Assembly: GCF_025685605.1 (NCBI RefSeq)
Contig: NZ_JAGTUT010000001.1
Coordinates: 2,542,001 to 2,606,000 of the forward strand
DNA length: 64,000 nucleotides
Direction of reading: 5' to 3'
DNA from: Granulicella arctica
Lineage (GTDB): Bacteria > Acidobacteriota > Terriglobia > Terriglobales > Acidobacteriaceae
The notes under the pieces are model-generated. The model worked only from the letters and a program-made list of their open reading frames with translations. It did not search any database and was not told where the DNA came from. Positions 27,876 to 36,775 of this stretch are shown in pieces. Position 1 is the first letter of the stretch. Every line of letters starts with the position of its first letter. The translations under genes were made by a program, and so were the position numbers.

Positions 27876-28988
27876 TTGCCAGCCCTGACCGGTATCAGGA
27901 CAATTCTTGCGATCAACATCCTTTTTTTCCATTTCACCCCGCCACATATGCGATGGATCTCGCCGTTTACCGACAACGGTTTCGTGTTCGTCGGCTTCTT
28001 TTTTTTGCTCTCGGGTTTTGTCCTCGCCTATAACTACGCCGACCGCGCTCTTACGCTGAACCCGCGACAGTTCTGGCTCGCCCGCTTCGCGCGGCTCTAC
28101 CCAATCTATCTCCTTGGGCTCGCGATCTCCTTCCAGATGCTTCAGGCAGAGTGGCAGGTCCGCAGTCATACCCAGTTCTGGGAAGGATTGTTGCTGACGC
28201 CACTCCTGCTCCAAGGGTGGAATCCGCTCCTTGCAACCTATTGGAATACCGTCGGCTGGACCCTCTCCTGCGAGCTCCTCCTCTACGGCGCGTTTCCGTG
28301 GGTCATCCGAGCCTGGGCTGTGCGGCTACCCTCGCTGAACTCGGTTCGTACCTTGATTGCACTCTTCCTCGCTCTCTGGATCGTCGGCATGCTGCCGCAT
28401 ATGCTCTACATGCTGCTCAACCCAGACCACCTTACGGAGCCCATCACAAGGTATAGCTACGGCTTCTGGCTGCGTTCCCTCAAATACACCCCACCGTCGT
28501 ATGTCTGCATGTTTCTCGCCGGAATCACGCTCGGCAAGCTCCAGCTGCAATTGGAGATCAATGACCGTCAACGACTCGGAATTGCCGCCGTTGGACTTGT
28601 CACAATAGCAGTCTTCTTCTACACCGCTGTCCCGCACATGCCATACATCCTGATGCATGGCGGATTGCTGCTCCCGCTCTTTGCAACCCTGACAATTGGT
28701 CTAAGTGGGGCAAACCCCATCGCTTCGGTCTTCGCATGGAGGCCACTGCTTGCGATCGGCGAGACAACTTTCTGTCTCTACATTCTGCATTTCAATTCGA
28801 TTAACCTGCTGCGGAACTACCACGTATGGGATCGGCTGCACCTGGCCATACTCGATCCCTGGATAACCTACGCGACCGCTCTGCTCATCGCTGCTCTGGC
28901 GCATCATCTGGTCGAAGCACCCGCTCGCCGATACATCCTGCAGCGCTTCGCTACAAAACCCAGCCCGGCGCCTCTCGCTACAACATAG
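27876..28988 (+). CDS. OafA-like acyltransferase 3
   Basis: A 370-residue polytopic acyltransferase. The N-terminal LTGIRTILAINILFFHF has the family Arg and His, followed by GFVFVGFFFLLSGFVLAYNYADR and RFARLYPIYLLGL. W-T-L-S-C-E-L-L-L-Y replaces the usual SVEEQF motif, as in other subgroups. The start is TTG: the frame is closed upstream by a TGA at 27837 and contains no ATG or GTG before the conserved region. It may belong with the glycosyltransferase at 25281 functionally, with pyrH between them. Confidence 0.8.
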   Translation: MPALTGIRTILAINILFFHFTPPHMRWISPFTDNGFVFVGFFFLLSGFVLAYNYADRALTLNPRQFWLARFARLYPIYLLGLAISFQMLQAEWQVRSHTQFWEGLLLTPLLLQGWNPLLATYWNTVGWTLSCELLLYGAFPWVIRAWAVRLPSLNSVRTLIALFLALWIVGMLPHMLYMLLNPDHLTEPITRYSYGFWLRSLKYTPPSYVCMFLAGITLGKLQLQLEINDRQRLGIAAVGLVTIAVFFYTAVPHMPYILMHGGLLLPLFATLTIGLSGANPIASVFAWRPLLAIGETTFCLYILHFNSINLLRNYHVWDRLHLAILDPWITYATALLIAALAHHLVEAPARRYILQRFATKPSPAPLATT

Positions 28989-29111
28989 AGCCTTCCCCAG
29001 ACCCACTATGCTGTTCATCGCAACAAGCTATACCTTAGAGCGAGTGCGGCAACTCAGCGTTAACGGCTAGGAGCGAGTCGCGCAAGGCCGTTTTGTACAA
29101 CTAGCCATACG

Positions 29112-29143
29112 CAGAAACGCCCCGCAATCGCGGGGCGTTTCTG
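29112..29143. terminator. Bidirectional terminator at 29112
   Basis: A 14-bp perfect stem (cagaaacgccccgc with its complement, 4-base loop) lies just beyond the stop of the minus-strand lipoprotein gene at 29159. Confidence 0.85.
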
Positions 29144-29158
29144 TGGTGCTGATACTAC

Positions 29159-30403
29159 TTACTGCGTTGGAGTTGTTACCGACAGCGAAGTGGAATGCAA
29201 ACCATTCGGAATCGCGATGATGGATGTAGGCAGACCAGACGCTGGGAAAGGCGAGTGCTGAATCTGGGTTAGACCGCCATTGTTCGGGCTGAGCTGTTCG
29301 CCCGATACCGTTCCGTCAGAGTTGTTGGCCGTGTAGAGGTAAATACCCAGCGCAGGCTCGATCGCGATAGCTACCGGATTGGTCAAAACGGTAGTGCTTC
29401 CACCAACAGAATTTGTCGGAGTGCCATTCGCCGCGTTGATTGCATAAGCGCTAACCGTGCTCGCGTTGAAGTTGACGACGTACAGGAACGAGCCACGAGG
29501 ATCGATCGTAAGCGCGACAGGGAACTGACCCGTCACGAACGGCCCATTGACCATCGGCGAGAGGGATCCATCGGAAAGGACTAGGTAGCCGATAAGCTGG
29601 TTCGATGTCTTGTCCGTCACGTAGACGAAGCTGGACAGAGGATTCTCCACGATAGCGCTTGGCGAAACACCAGCCTGATATTGGCTCAAGCCAGTACCAA
29701 GAGCTTTGACGCCCGGAAGCGGGGTAAGCGCACCGGTGGTTGCATTCTCGGAGTAACCAAGGACCTCGCCGATTGGCGCAGAACCCGCAGGCGTTTCAGC
29801 ATCCACTACATAAACAAAGTTGTGAAATTTGCTGGCCGTAATGCCGACCGGATTGTTGCCGATGTTTACGTTCGTTGGTGCTCCCAACGCCACTGTCTCT
29901 GAAGCGCCAGACCCGCTGTAGGTAATCGGAAATACCGAGATGCCGCCGGGCCCAGGCGAAGCCGTTGTGAAACCTGTCTCAAACGTATAAGCGACGTAGA
30001 GAAATTTGCCGGCCGCGTCCACCGCAGCAGCCACTGGGAAGCTTCCCGTTGTGTTGTAGTTCTGCTCGGCATACAGCTTGCCATCAGTTCCTACTGCGTA
30101 GGTTCCTACAGTCGAATCATCATGGTTTACCACGAAGACGAACTGGTTGCCTGTAGCTGTAGACGTGGTAGAGATGAGCGCGACCGGGTTGCGTCCTGCC
30201 GGAATCGGGGAGTCTGCTAGTTGCAGCAGAGCACCCGACTGGTAGTCGACCGAGTAGGCATTGATGAGACCGGGGTTGGTCTTCGCTGACGTCACATACA
30301 CGTACGCCACCGTATAGTCGCGGCTGCATGCCGTGAGACCGAGTCCGAGAGCGAGTGAAACGGTGAAGGCCTTTGTAATGCGGCCCATATTTTTCAACTT
30401 CAT
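29159..30403 (-). CDS. Beta-propeller (lactonase-like) lipoprotein
   Basis: A 414-residue lipoprotein with lipobox LTAC (cysteine 26) and a seven-bladed beta-propeller pattern. The repeats read VFVVNHDDSTVGTYAVGTDGKL, FLYVAYT, FVYVVDAE, FVYVTDKTSNQLIGYLVLSDGSL, FLYVVNFNASTVSAYAI and YLYTANNSDGTVSGEQL. These are of the 6-phosphogluconolactonase/YncE-like type. An enzymatic role is not shown by the sequence; binding or surface functions are equally possible. It is paralogous to the gene just upstream, and the bases before both starts are similar (TTAAG-A-A-GC/ACGC-ATG). Confidence 0.75.
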   Translation of the reverse strand: MKLKNMGRITKAFTVSLALGLGLTACSRDYTVAYVYVTSAKTNPGLINAYSVDYQSGALLQLADSPIPAGRNPVALISTTSTATGNQFVFVVNHDDSTVGTYAVGTDGKLYAEQNYNTTGSFPVAAAVDAAGKFLYVAYTFETGFTTASPGPGGISVFPITYSGSGASETVALGAPTNVNIGNNPVGITASKFHNFVYVVDAETPAGSAPIGEVLGYSENATTGALTPLPGVKALGTGLSQYQAGVSPSAIVENPLSSFVYVTDKTSNQLIGYLVLSDGSLSPMVNGPFVTGQFPVALTIDPRGSFLYVVNFNASTVSAYAINAANGTPTNSVGGSTTVLTNPVAIAIEPALGIYLYTANNSDGTVSGEQLSPNNGGLTQIQHSPFPASGLPTSIIAIPNGLHSTSLSVTTPTQ

Positions 30404-30506
30404 GCGCTTTCTTAACTCCGGGGCAATCGTTTCCGCCCGCTGCTGCTGCCCTGATTTCAGGGTCTAGTGCTATCTGCTGATCGAATCCAGCTACCGACTT
30501 CGGTAG

Positions 30507-31778
30507 CTAGTTGACGTTTCCACTGATTGCCAGGCAGGTCGCATGCCCCGTCGCCGGGAAAGTCGCCCCACGCGCCAGGTCAGAGAGCTGGCCTGTTCTC
30601 GTATTGATCTGTTTACCCGTTACGGTACCTGCAACGTTGTTCGAAACGTAAACATACTGGTTCGACGGATCTTCTCCCATGCAGACCGGACCGGAGCCCA
30701 CGGCATAAGGATTGTTCGTATCTCCGACGACCGGCTGCAGCTTGTTCGTTGCGCCAACGTCGATTTTGAAGGCCGATATGGTGCTATTCGCAACATTCGA
30801 GTTCGTTCCCGATTGGTTCAAAACATAGAGATAATTGCCAGTTGTGTCCGTCAGCGAATAGACAGGATTTGCTGTCAGGGCAAGATTTGGCGTCGAGCCG
30901 CCCGTAAGGGTGTTCAGTGCACAACTTGTTCCAACCGTGTACGGCAGGATCAGGTTGTTTGCGGAGTCCGTCAAGTAGACGTTGGTTCCGCTCGTGCTGA
31001 TTGAGGTCAATTGAGCAGGCAAAGTTCCACCGGTGACCTGAACAGTCGAATTGGTCGTGAGCGTAAGCTGGCCTCCCGTGCCGACCGTATAGGGGAATAC
31101 CGTGTGATCGCCTTGGTCGACGGTGTACAGGCAGCCGCCGCTTGCGACGCGCATCATGATCGGCGTCGGTCCAACTTCGAAGTAGGTAAGCTGGGTGCCT
31201 TGCGCGTTCTTTACCTGTGCGTTAGTAATCAGGCTCAACCGGCCAGTATCACTCGCAAGGGCAAAAACTGTGATGTCGCCATTGAAGTTGGTCACCCCAT
31301 CGTAGTCGGGCGCGCGCTGATCAAGCACATACAGAAAGTTACCTGTGCTATCGACCGCAGCCCAGACTGGTGTATGGCCCTGACTGACTGAGCTGTTCTG
31401 GAATGTCAACGTACCATCGCCGCCGACTGAGAATACAGAGATGTTGCCTTCGACCGAGGCTGAGGTCGTCGCTGAAGTAGCCGGAACACCTTCGTTCACG
31501 ACATAAACATAGCGGCCGCCTGGCTTAACCACAATCGACACAGGATTCGTACCGCCCGAGGAAAATGGCGAATGAACTGCCGACGTGAGGTTTCCCGTAA
31601 AGTCGTCGATCTTGAATCCGGCGATTTGACCGGTTTGCTGTCCTGCCGCCGCATTTGCCTGCGTACCAAGGACCCACATGTAACCAATCGTGCCGCCACC
31701 ACACGCCGTCATGCCCAGTCCCATTGCTACAGATGCTACGAAGGCCATTCCGAACCGGCCAATCCTGCTCAACGTCAT
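30507..31778 (-). CDS. Beta-propeller (lactonase-like) lipoprotein, paralogue
   Basis: A 423-residue lipoprotein with lipobox MTAC followed by GGG. Propeller blades are visible as YVYVVNEG...NISVFSVGGDGTL, FLYVLDQ...DITVFAL, CLYTVDQGDHTVFPYTVGTGGQL, NVYLTDSANNLILPYTV, YLYVLNQSG and YVYVSNNVAGTVTGKQI. The start MTLSRIG, with AAGGA 6 bases upstream, was preferred to a GTG-type extension of 11 codons. It lies 103 bases upstream of its paralogue on the same strand, so a tandem duplication is likely. Confidence 0.75.
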   Translation of the reverse strand: MTLSRIGRFGMAFVASVAMGLGMTACGGGTIGYMWVLGTQANAAAGQQTGQIAGFKIDDFTGNLTSAVHSPFSSGGTNPVSIVVKPGGRYVYVVNEGVPATSATTSASVEGNISVFSVGGDGTLTFQNSSVSQGHTPVWAAVDSTGNFLYVLDQRAPDYDGVTNFNGDITVFALASDTGRLSLITNAQVKNAQGTQLTYFEVGPTPIMMRVASGGCLYTVDQGDHTVFPYTVGTGGQLTLTTNSTVQVTGGTLPAQLTSISTSGTNVYLTDSANNLILPYTVGTSCALNTLTGGSTPNLALTANPVYSLTDTTGNYLYVLNQSGTNSNVANSTISAFKIDVGATNKLQPVVGDTNNPYAVGSGPVCMGEDPSNQYVYVSNNVAGTVTGKQINTRTGQLSDLARGATFPATGHATCLAISGNVN

Positions 31779-31973
31779 GCGTTTCCTTAATCCTCGCCAG
31801 CGATCGTTCAACCGCCTTGTACTGCGAGCAACTCTATTGGGGATACAAATTCTCCCCTGATTGTAGAAGCGTTCGCGAGTTTACGCCAATCTGCGCATCC
31901 CTTTCCTCGAGTCCATAGCTGCCCCGCGTGGTGTTTGGGCATCGAAAGGCGGTCAATACAACAACTCCCGTAG

Positions 31974-32009
31974 CACGAAAAAGCCCGGACCAAAGTCCGG
32001 GCTTTCGTG
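31974..32009. terminator. Terminator-like perfect hairpin before the M13 peptidase stop
   Basis: The arms are cacgaaaaagcccggac and gtccgggctttcgtg with a CAAA loop; the two extra A bases in the left arm form a bulge. It lies 11 bases past the stop at 32021 on the minus strand. Confidence 0.8.
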
Positions 32010-32020
32010 ACTTCTTTGAA

Positions 32021-34111
32021 CTACCAGACACGGCAACTGCTCGTCGGCATCATCGGTTGGCCTACCTTACAGCCAAACGCCTTTCCGAACTCCTCAAAGT
32101 TCTGCACCGTTCCCTTGGTCCGCCATTCGCCGGAGCTGTGAGGATCGGTTTTGGCCGACACCCTTGCGCTCTGCTCCGTCTTGTTCTCGCACCACACCTG
32201 GCCGAAGCCGATGAAGAAGCGCTGCTCCGCGGTATACCCATCCCTCTTTCCATCGGCGTAACCGGGCTCAGCGGCAGTCTTATCCTTTGCAATCGTCTCC
32301 TGCAAAGCCTGGAAAGCAATGCGTATTCCGCCGTTATCAGCAGTATTCTCACCGAGTGTTAGATGTCCATTCAACTTCTGCCCGGGAGCGACTTCAAATC
32401 CGTCGTACTCCTTAGCCTCGCATTCGGTCCGCTCGTTGAACTTCGCCAGATCCTCCGGGGTCCACCAAACCCGCACATTGCCGTGCAGGTCGTACTTGGA
32501 ACCTTGATCGTCGAAGCCATGCGTCATCTCGTGTCCGATCACCACGCCGATGCCGCCGAAGTTCACCGCGGGGTCGATATTGTTGTCATAGAACGGAGGC
32601 TGCAAAATGCCCGCAGGGAAGTTGATGTCGTTCTGCGGCGGGTTGTAGTACGCGTTCACCGTAGGCGGCGTCATGCCCCACTCCGTCTCATCGACGGGTT
32701 TACCAAGCTTGCCGAGATTGTGTAGATCCTCAAACTTGCTGGAGTTCTCCACGTTGCCGACCAGGTCATCCCGCTTAACCGTCAGAGTGGCATAGTCGCG
32801 CCATTTCTCTGGATAGCCGATCTTCTGTCGAATCGTATCCAGCTTCTTCTTCGCCTCAACCTTGGTCGTGTCGCTCATCCACGGCAGGCTCTTGATGTCT
32901 TCGCCCAGAGCTCGTTCGAGCGCGGCGACCAACTTCTCCATGTTCTCCTTGGCCTCAGGAGGAAAGTTCTGTTTGACCCAATCCTGTCCGACCGCCTCGC
33001 CGAGGGCGCGATCCGTCATGCGCGTGCACTGCTTCCAGCGTGGCGTCTGCTCTTTTTGCCCTTGCAGCGTTGCCGAAAAGAAGCCGAAGTTCTCATCGAC
33101 GATTGGCTTCGAAAGCAGTGGAGCAGCGCCATGGAGCGTATGCCACCTCAGGTAGCTCTTGAACGCAGACAGGCTCTCCGTCTCAATCATCGCGTTTGCC
33201 GCCTGCACAAAACCCGGCGACGATACGTTGATCGTCTTGGCTGCCTGCAGTCCCAATCCATCCACATATTGCTGCCAGTTGTAGTTCGGCGAAAGAGCAT
33301 CGACCTGGGCGATCGTCATGATGTGGTAACGCTTGGCAGGGTCACGCATCTCGACGCGCGCCATCGATCCCTTGGCCAGCGCAGTCTCGATCCGCATCAC
33401 ATCCGTTGCTTCCTGTGCGGCCTTCACGGGAGTATCCCCGAGCAGGACAAACATAGCTGTTACGTGCGCGACATATTGATCGCGGAGCTTCTTGCTGCGA
33501 TCGTCCTGGGTCAGGTAGTAGTCGCGGTCGGGAAGTGAGAGCCCGCCCTGTCCGGTGCCGAGGATCTGCTGCGCTGAATCCTTCTGGTCCTGCTGGACGC
33601 CCAGCCCAAAGAGCAGATCGCCATCGTACTTCTTCCATAGCTCAACGTTGAGCGCAGCAAATTGCTTCTTGTCGGTCAAGCCATCAATCAGCGCCAACTG
33701 CGGCATGATCGGCTTGGCTCCCAGCTTGTCCGCCTCATCAACGTTCATGCAAGCGGCGAAGTAGTCGCCATACTTGGTCTGCAGCGGCGTCTTCGGAGCG
33801 TCTGAGGCTGTCTTCAGCTCCTGATAGAGCAAGTAGTTATTGCGTTCCGCCAACTCATTAAAGCGTCCCCACCTCACCTGATCTGCAGGAATAGGATTGT
33901 TCTTCTTCCAGTTGCCGCACGCATATTGATAAAAGTCGGTGCACGGGTCGGCGGTCTTATCGATCGCGGAAAGATCGAAGCTGATCGGCTTCGCCGGCTC
34001 CTTCGTTGGCGCAGACGGAGCATCTGCCGAGGTAAACACCGGCGCAAAACCTTGCCCAAAACACAGGCTGGTCGAAAGTACGAGAACTGAAACGAGGGGC
34101 GTGACGCGCAT
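32021..34111 (-). CDS. M13-family metallopeptidase (neprilysin/PepO type)
   Basis: A 696-residue secreted zinc peptidase. The signal peptide is MRVTPLVSVLVLSTSLCFGQ. The N-terminal M13 domain begins DPCTDFYQYACGNWKKNNPIP. The catalytic domain has the zinc motif HEMTH (527-531) in VVIGHEMTHGFDDQG and the third ligand in ENTAD (588-592). It ends in the family CRVW with conserved cysteine. M13 enzymes cleave peptides; their physiological targets in Acidobacteria are unknown. The start is fixed by an AGGAG site 6 bases upstream of the ATG. Confidence 0.95.
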   Translation of the reverse strand: MRVTPLVSVLVLSTSLCFGQGFAPVFTSADAPSAPTKEPAKPISFDLSAIDKTADPCTDFYQYACGNWKKNNPIPADQVRWGRFNELAERNNYLLYQELKTASDAPKTPLQTKYGDYFAACMNVDEADKLGAKPIMPQLALIDGLTDKKQFAALNVELWKKYDGDLLFGLGVQQDQKDSAQQILGTGQGGLSLPDRDYYLTQDDRSKKLRDQYVAHVTAMFVLLGDTPVKAAQEATDVMRIETALAKGSMARVEMRDPAKRYHIMTIAQVDALSPNYNWQQYVDGLGLQAAKTINVSSPGFVQAANAMIETESLSAFKSYLRWHTLHGAAPLLSKPIVDENFGFFSATLQGQKEQTPRWKQCTRMTDRALGEAVGQDWVKQNFPPEAKENMEKLVAALERALGEDIKSLPWMSDTTKVEAKKKLDTIRQKIGYPEKWRDYATLTVKRDDLVGNVENSSKFEDLHNLGKLGKPVDETEWGMTPPTVNAYYNPPQNDINFPAGILQPPFYDNNIDPAVNFGGIGVVIGHEMTHGFDDQGSKYDLHGNVRVWWTPEDLAKFNERTECEAKEYDGFEVAPGQKLNGHLTLGENTADNGGIRIAFQALQETIAKDKTAAEPGYADGKRDGYTAEQRFFIGFGQVWCENKTEQSARVSAKTDPHSSGEWRTKGTVQNFEEFGKAFGCKVGQPMMPTSSCRVW

Positions 34112-34199
34112 GGTGCTCCTGGAGGCTGGAAATTGCTGCTGTGTGGTGACAGCAGAATAAACCCTCCTTTGACAGATCGTCACGAAAAGCTCTGTCTGC

Positions 34200-34239
34200 A
34201 ATAGAAAACGACCCGCACAGTGGCAGTTCGTTTTCTATT
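34200..34239 (-). terminator. Hairpin after the MlaD-like gene
   Basis: A 12-bp perfect inverted repeat (34200-34211 with 34228-34239, 16-base loop) with AT-rich outer arms lies 14 bases past the stop at 34253. There is no strong T-run, so termination is probable but not certain. Confidence 0.55.
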
Positions 34240-34252
34240 ACAGTGGCGAGAC

Positions 34253-35338
34253 CTAGAAGATCTTCAGGTGAATCGTGAGATATTTCTTCGGATCTTGTCG
34301 GATGGTCGTCACAAGTACGGTGCTCTCGGTAAGCAGCTTATTCAAGTTGGTATACGCCATATCATCCGTGGCCAGCTTGCCCAGTGTGCCCTTGCCTTGG
34401 CTTACTCCTGCCACCAGCGAGTTCACATCCGTCAGCGTATCGCTCAATTGCTGCCGGAACTTCGGATCCTTCAGCATCAATCCCAGCCCACCCTTGCCTG
34501 CATTCGCGTCGTTCAGGATCTGATTCGCATTCGCGAGGGTAGCGTTCAGGTTGTTGTAGAGGGTCTCATCCTTCAACAGCTTGCCAGCCGTACCCTTCCC
34601 CGAGTCAAGCCCAGCCGTAATGCTGTCCAGCCGGCCCATCGCCGTATTCAGGCGGTTGTACATGGTGTCGTCAGTCATAAGTTTGCCGATGGAACCTCGC
34701 CCATTGTTCAGGTTCTTCTCAAGCGTCAGCAGTTCGTCGACCGTCGCGTTCGCCTTGTTGTAAAGGTCTGGATTGTTGATCAACTGACCGATCGATCCTT
34801 TGCCATTCTGCAAATTGTCGACAATCGAGTTCATCTTTGCCAGGATCACATTCAGTTGCTCGATCGTTCCCTGGCTGGCCTTTACTACGTCCGAGATTGT
34901 TGGCGTCTCAAGCGTGTGCAACTCGTCGCCATCCTGGAGCGGTGGCCCAGTTGCCACCTGGCTGTTGATGTCGACCACCGTATCGCCCAGCACGCCTACG
35001 GTCGTCAATGCCGCTTTCGAATCGCGCTTCAGGTCCGCAGAAAACTTCTTATCGAGCTTCATCACGACGCGCACAGGCGTCAGCTTGCGATCAGGGTTCG
35101 AAACTACCTGCACACTCTTCACCGTACCGATAGTGACACCCTGCAGATTGACAGCCGCACCCTCTTTGATGCCAGCAGCATTTTCAAAGTAGGTGAACAC
35201 TGTCAACTTCTTCGAGAAGATCCCAAGGCCGGATGAACTTGTCATGAGGAACAGAAGAGTCACGAGAACGACCGCCGCGACCATCACGATCACGCCCACC
35301 TTCAACTGCGACCATCGAACTTCCTGCTGGCTGGGCAT
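34253..35338 (-). CDS. MlaD/MCE-family protein with C-terminal tandem repeats
   Basis: A 361-residue inner-membrane-anchored protein. It has one N-terminal helix (13-33) and an MCE domain (about 45-135: VFTYFENAAGIKEGAAVNLQGVTIGTV... TVVDI). Five tandem repeats of about 35 residues follow from residue 179, each built on GKGSIGKLLxDxxLYNNLN then a helical stretch. MCE proteins carry lipids between membranes as part of Mla/Mce ABC systems; the repeats could form a helical barrel across the periplasm. No MlaE permease or MlaF ATPase gene is adjacent, which is unusual. The frame and start are clear. Confidence 0.82.
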   Translation of the reverse strand: MPSQQEVRWSQLKVGVIVMVAAVVLVTLLFLMTSSSGLGIFSKKLTVFTYFENAAGIKEGAAVNLQGVTIGTVKSVQVVSNPDRKLTPVRVVMKLDKKFSADLKRDSKAALTTVGVLGDTVVDINSQVATGPPLQDGDELHTLETPTISDVVKASQGTIEQLNVILAKMNSIVDNLQNGKGSIGQLINNPDLYNKANATVDELLTLEKNLNNGRGSIGKLMTDDTMYNRLNTAMGRLDSITAGLDSGKGTAGKLLKDETLYNNLNATLANANQILNDANAGKGGLGLMLKDPKFRQQLSDTLTDVNSLVAGVSQGKGTLGKLATDDMAYTNLNKLLTESTVLVTTIRQDPKKYLTIHLKIF

Positions 35339-35564
35339 CGGCTCTCCCTATTCACTCTCTTCGCGCCTTGCGAGGCGCGGAATACAACCGGAGCTTCTGC
35401 CGTCTCAAACCAACGGGGCCTGTGCAGACAGAGGCGATACCACAGAGGATACCGTACCCTCTATTCGCTTCATGCAGCGGGTGTTTTGTTGTATGGATGC
35501 CAAAAGTGTACTCAGGGTTTCAAAAACACCGCTATCCCGATTTGAATCAACACCTCAACTCTAC

Positions 35565-35945
35565 TCAATCTTCAACGATCACCACTGCCATCGCTACATC
35601 CCGGCTATGGGTAAGGCTCAATGAAATGGTGCGTATCCCCATTTTTTTTGCCCGCTCAGCAGCCCTTCCGCTAAGTTCCAGTTCGGGACGTTGACCCTGC
35701 TTCCGCCGCACCTCGATCTCCCGCCAACTCACCCCCTGGCTTATTCCCGTTCCAAGCGCCTTTGCGCCGGCTTCCTTCGCCGCAAACCGTGCCGCAAAGC
35801 TCTCCGCCGCGTTGCGCTTCTTGCGTAGGCAGTACGCTATTTCGCCTTCCGTGAAGATGCGGCGCAGAAACTGCTCCCCATATCGATTCATGCTCGCCTG
35901 TACCCGCGCAATCTCGATCATGTCCGTCCCCAAGCCAAGCACCAT
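35565..35945 (-). CDS. acpS: Holo-[acyl-carrier-protein] synthase
   Basis: Transfers the phosphopantetheine arm from CoA to acyl carrier protein. The 126-residue product shows the magnesium-binding LGTDMIEIARV (Asp8), the ARFAAKEAGAKALGTGI motif with its glutamate, and SLSLTHSRDVAMAVVI at the C-terminus. It precedes the MlaD-like gene on the same strand by 226 bases, in which I see no gene. Confidence 0.93.
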   Translation of the reverse strand: MVLGLGTDMIEIARVQASMNRYGEQFLRRIFTEGEIAYCLRKKRNAAESFAARFAAKEAGAKALGTGISQGVSWREIEVRRKQGQRPELELSGRAAERAKKMGIRTISLSLTHSRDVAMAVVIVED

Positions 35946-36086
35946 CGCCTTTACCTCTCCCCTATCATTCCACGGATGTTAGCTGTCACGTGACTACCGT
36001 TCTCGCAGTCCATCATGCCTTCAGGTCACGGTCCGATGAAGGCTCTATCGGCAGCTTCAACCGCGCCTCGGGGGCCAACACCTTTC

Positions 36087-36446
36087 ATGCAATCGCTCGA
36101 TATCCACGGCTTCAGCTATAGCGACCGCTTCCAGATCATGCTCTCGCTCACCGAGTCCCTCACCGACTCCGGCGCCTGGATCACCGACCGCAACACCGTC
36201 TCTGCTTCCACGACCGAGCTTCGCTTCGAAATCCAGCTGCACTGCGTCCTCGACCTGTATACAGCTCTCATCCTCACGGGCCTTGAACTCACCCGCACCG
36301 CCCACCACACCATGACGGATCTCTGGACCTGCTACAACAACCTCGAGCGCCGCTGCAGCGACGTTGTCGCCATTCGCCTCGAAATCAACTTCTTGGAAGA
36401 CGTCACCCTCCACTCGCTTCTCGTTACGGGCGTCGGCCTCGCCTGA
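36087..36446 (+). CDS. Conserved-looking small protein of unknown function
   Basis: A 119-residue protein, with start chosen at MQSLDIHGFSYSDRFQ; the frame is open 24 codons further, but those residues are low in complexity. No signal peptide or membrane segment. It alternates short strands and helices (ELRFEIQLHCVLDLYTALILTGLELTRTAHHTMTDLWTCYNN) and contains a histidine pair. It lies 27 bases before the Dabb gene and may be in one unit with it. I do not recognise the family. Confidence 0.5.
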   Translation: MQSLDIHGFSYSDRFQIMLSLTESLTDSGAWITDRNTVSASTTELRFEIQLHCVLDLYTALILTGLELTRTAHHTMTDLWTCYNNLERRCSDVVAIRLEINFLEDVTLHSLLVTGVGLA

Positions 36447-36473
36447 TGTGCCATCCTTCGCTACACTGCTGGC

Positions 36474-36761
36474 ATGATCATCCACGCCTTTCTCTTTCGT
36501 TGGAAGCCTGAAGTGACCGCTGACCAGAAGGCCCGCGTCCTCGCAGAAATCCTCGCGCTCAAGGACCACATTCCCGGCATCCTTGAGGCGCACGCAGGTA
36601 CCAACTTCTCGCCCCGCTCCGAGGGCTACGAATTCGGCGGCGTCATGAAGTTCGCCGATCAGGCAGCACTTCACGCCTACGTCCATCACCCGGTCCACCA
36701 GAAGCTCATTAGCTGGCTGATGCCCCTCATCACGCCCATCGAGCTTGATTTCGAAGCTTGA
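36474..36761 (+). CDS. Dabb-family (stress-responsive A/B barrel) protein
   Basis: A 95-residue protein with the Dabb pattern: IIHAFLFRWKPEVT at the N-terminus, a helix, GTNFSPRSEGYEFGGVMKFADQAALHAYVHHPVHQKL, ending in IELDFEA. Members form dimeric alpha/beta barrels and range from stress proteins to small enzymes; the function here cannot be told. It overlaps nothing and ends 14 bases before the convergent gene. Confidence 0.8.
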   Translation: MIIHAFLFRWKPEVTADQKARVLAEILALKDHIPGILEAHAGTNFSPRSEGYEFGGVMKFADQAALHAYVHHPVHQKLISWLMPLITPIELDFEA

Positions 36762-36775
36762 TCGTCGACCGGACG

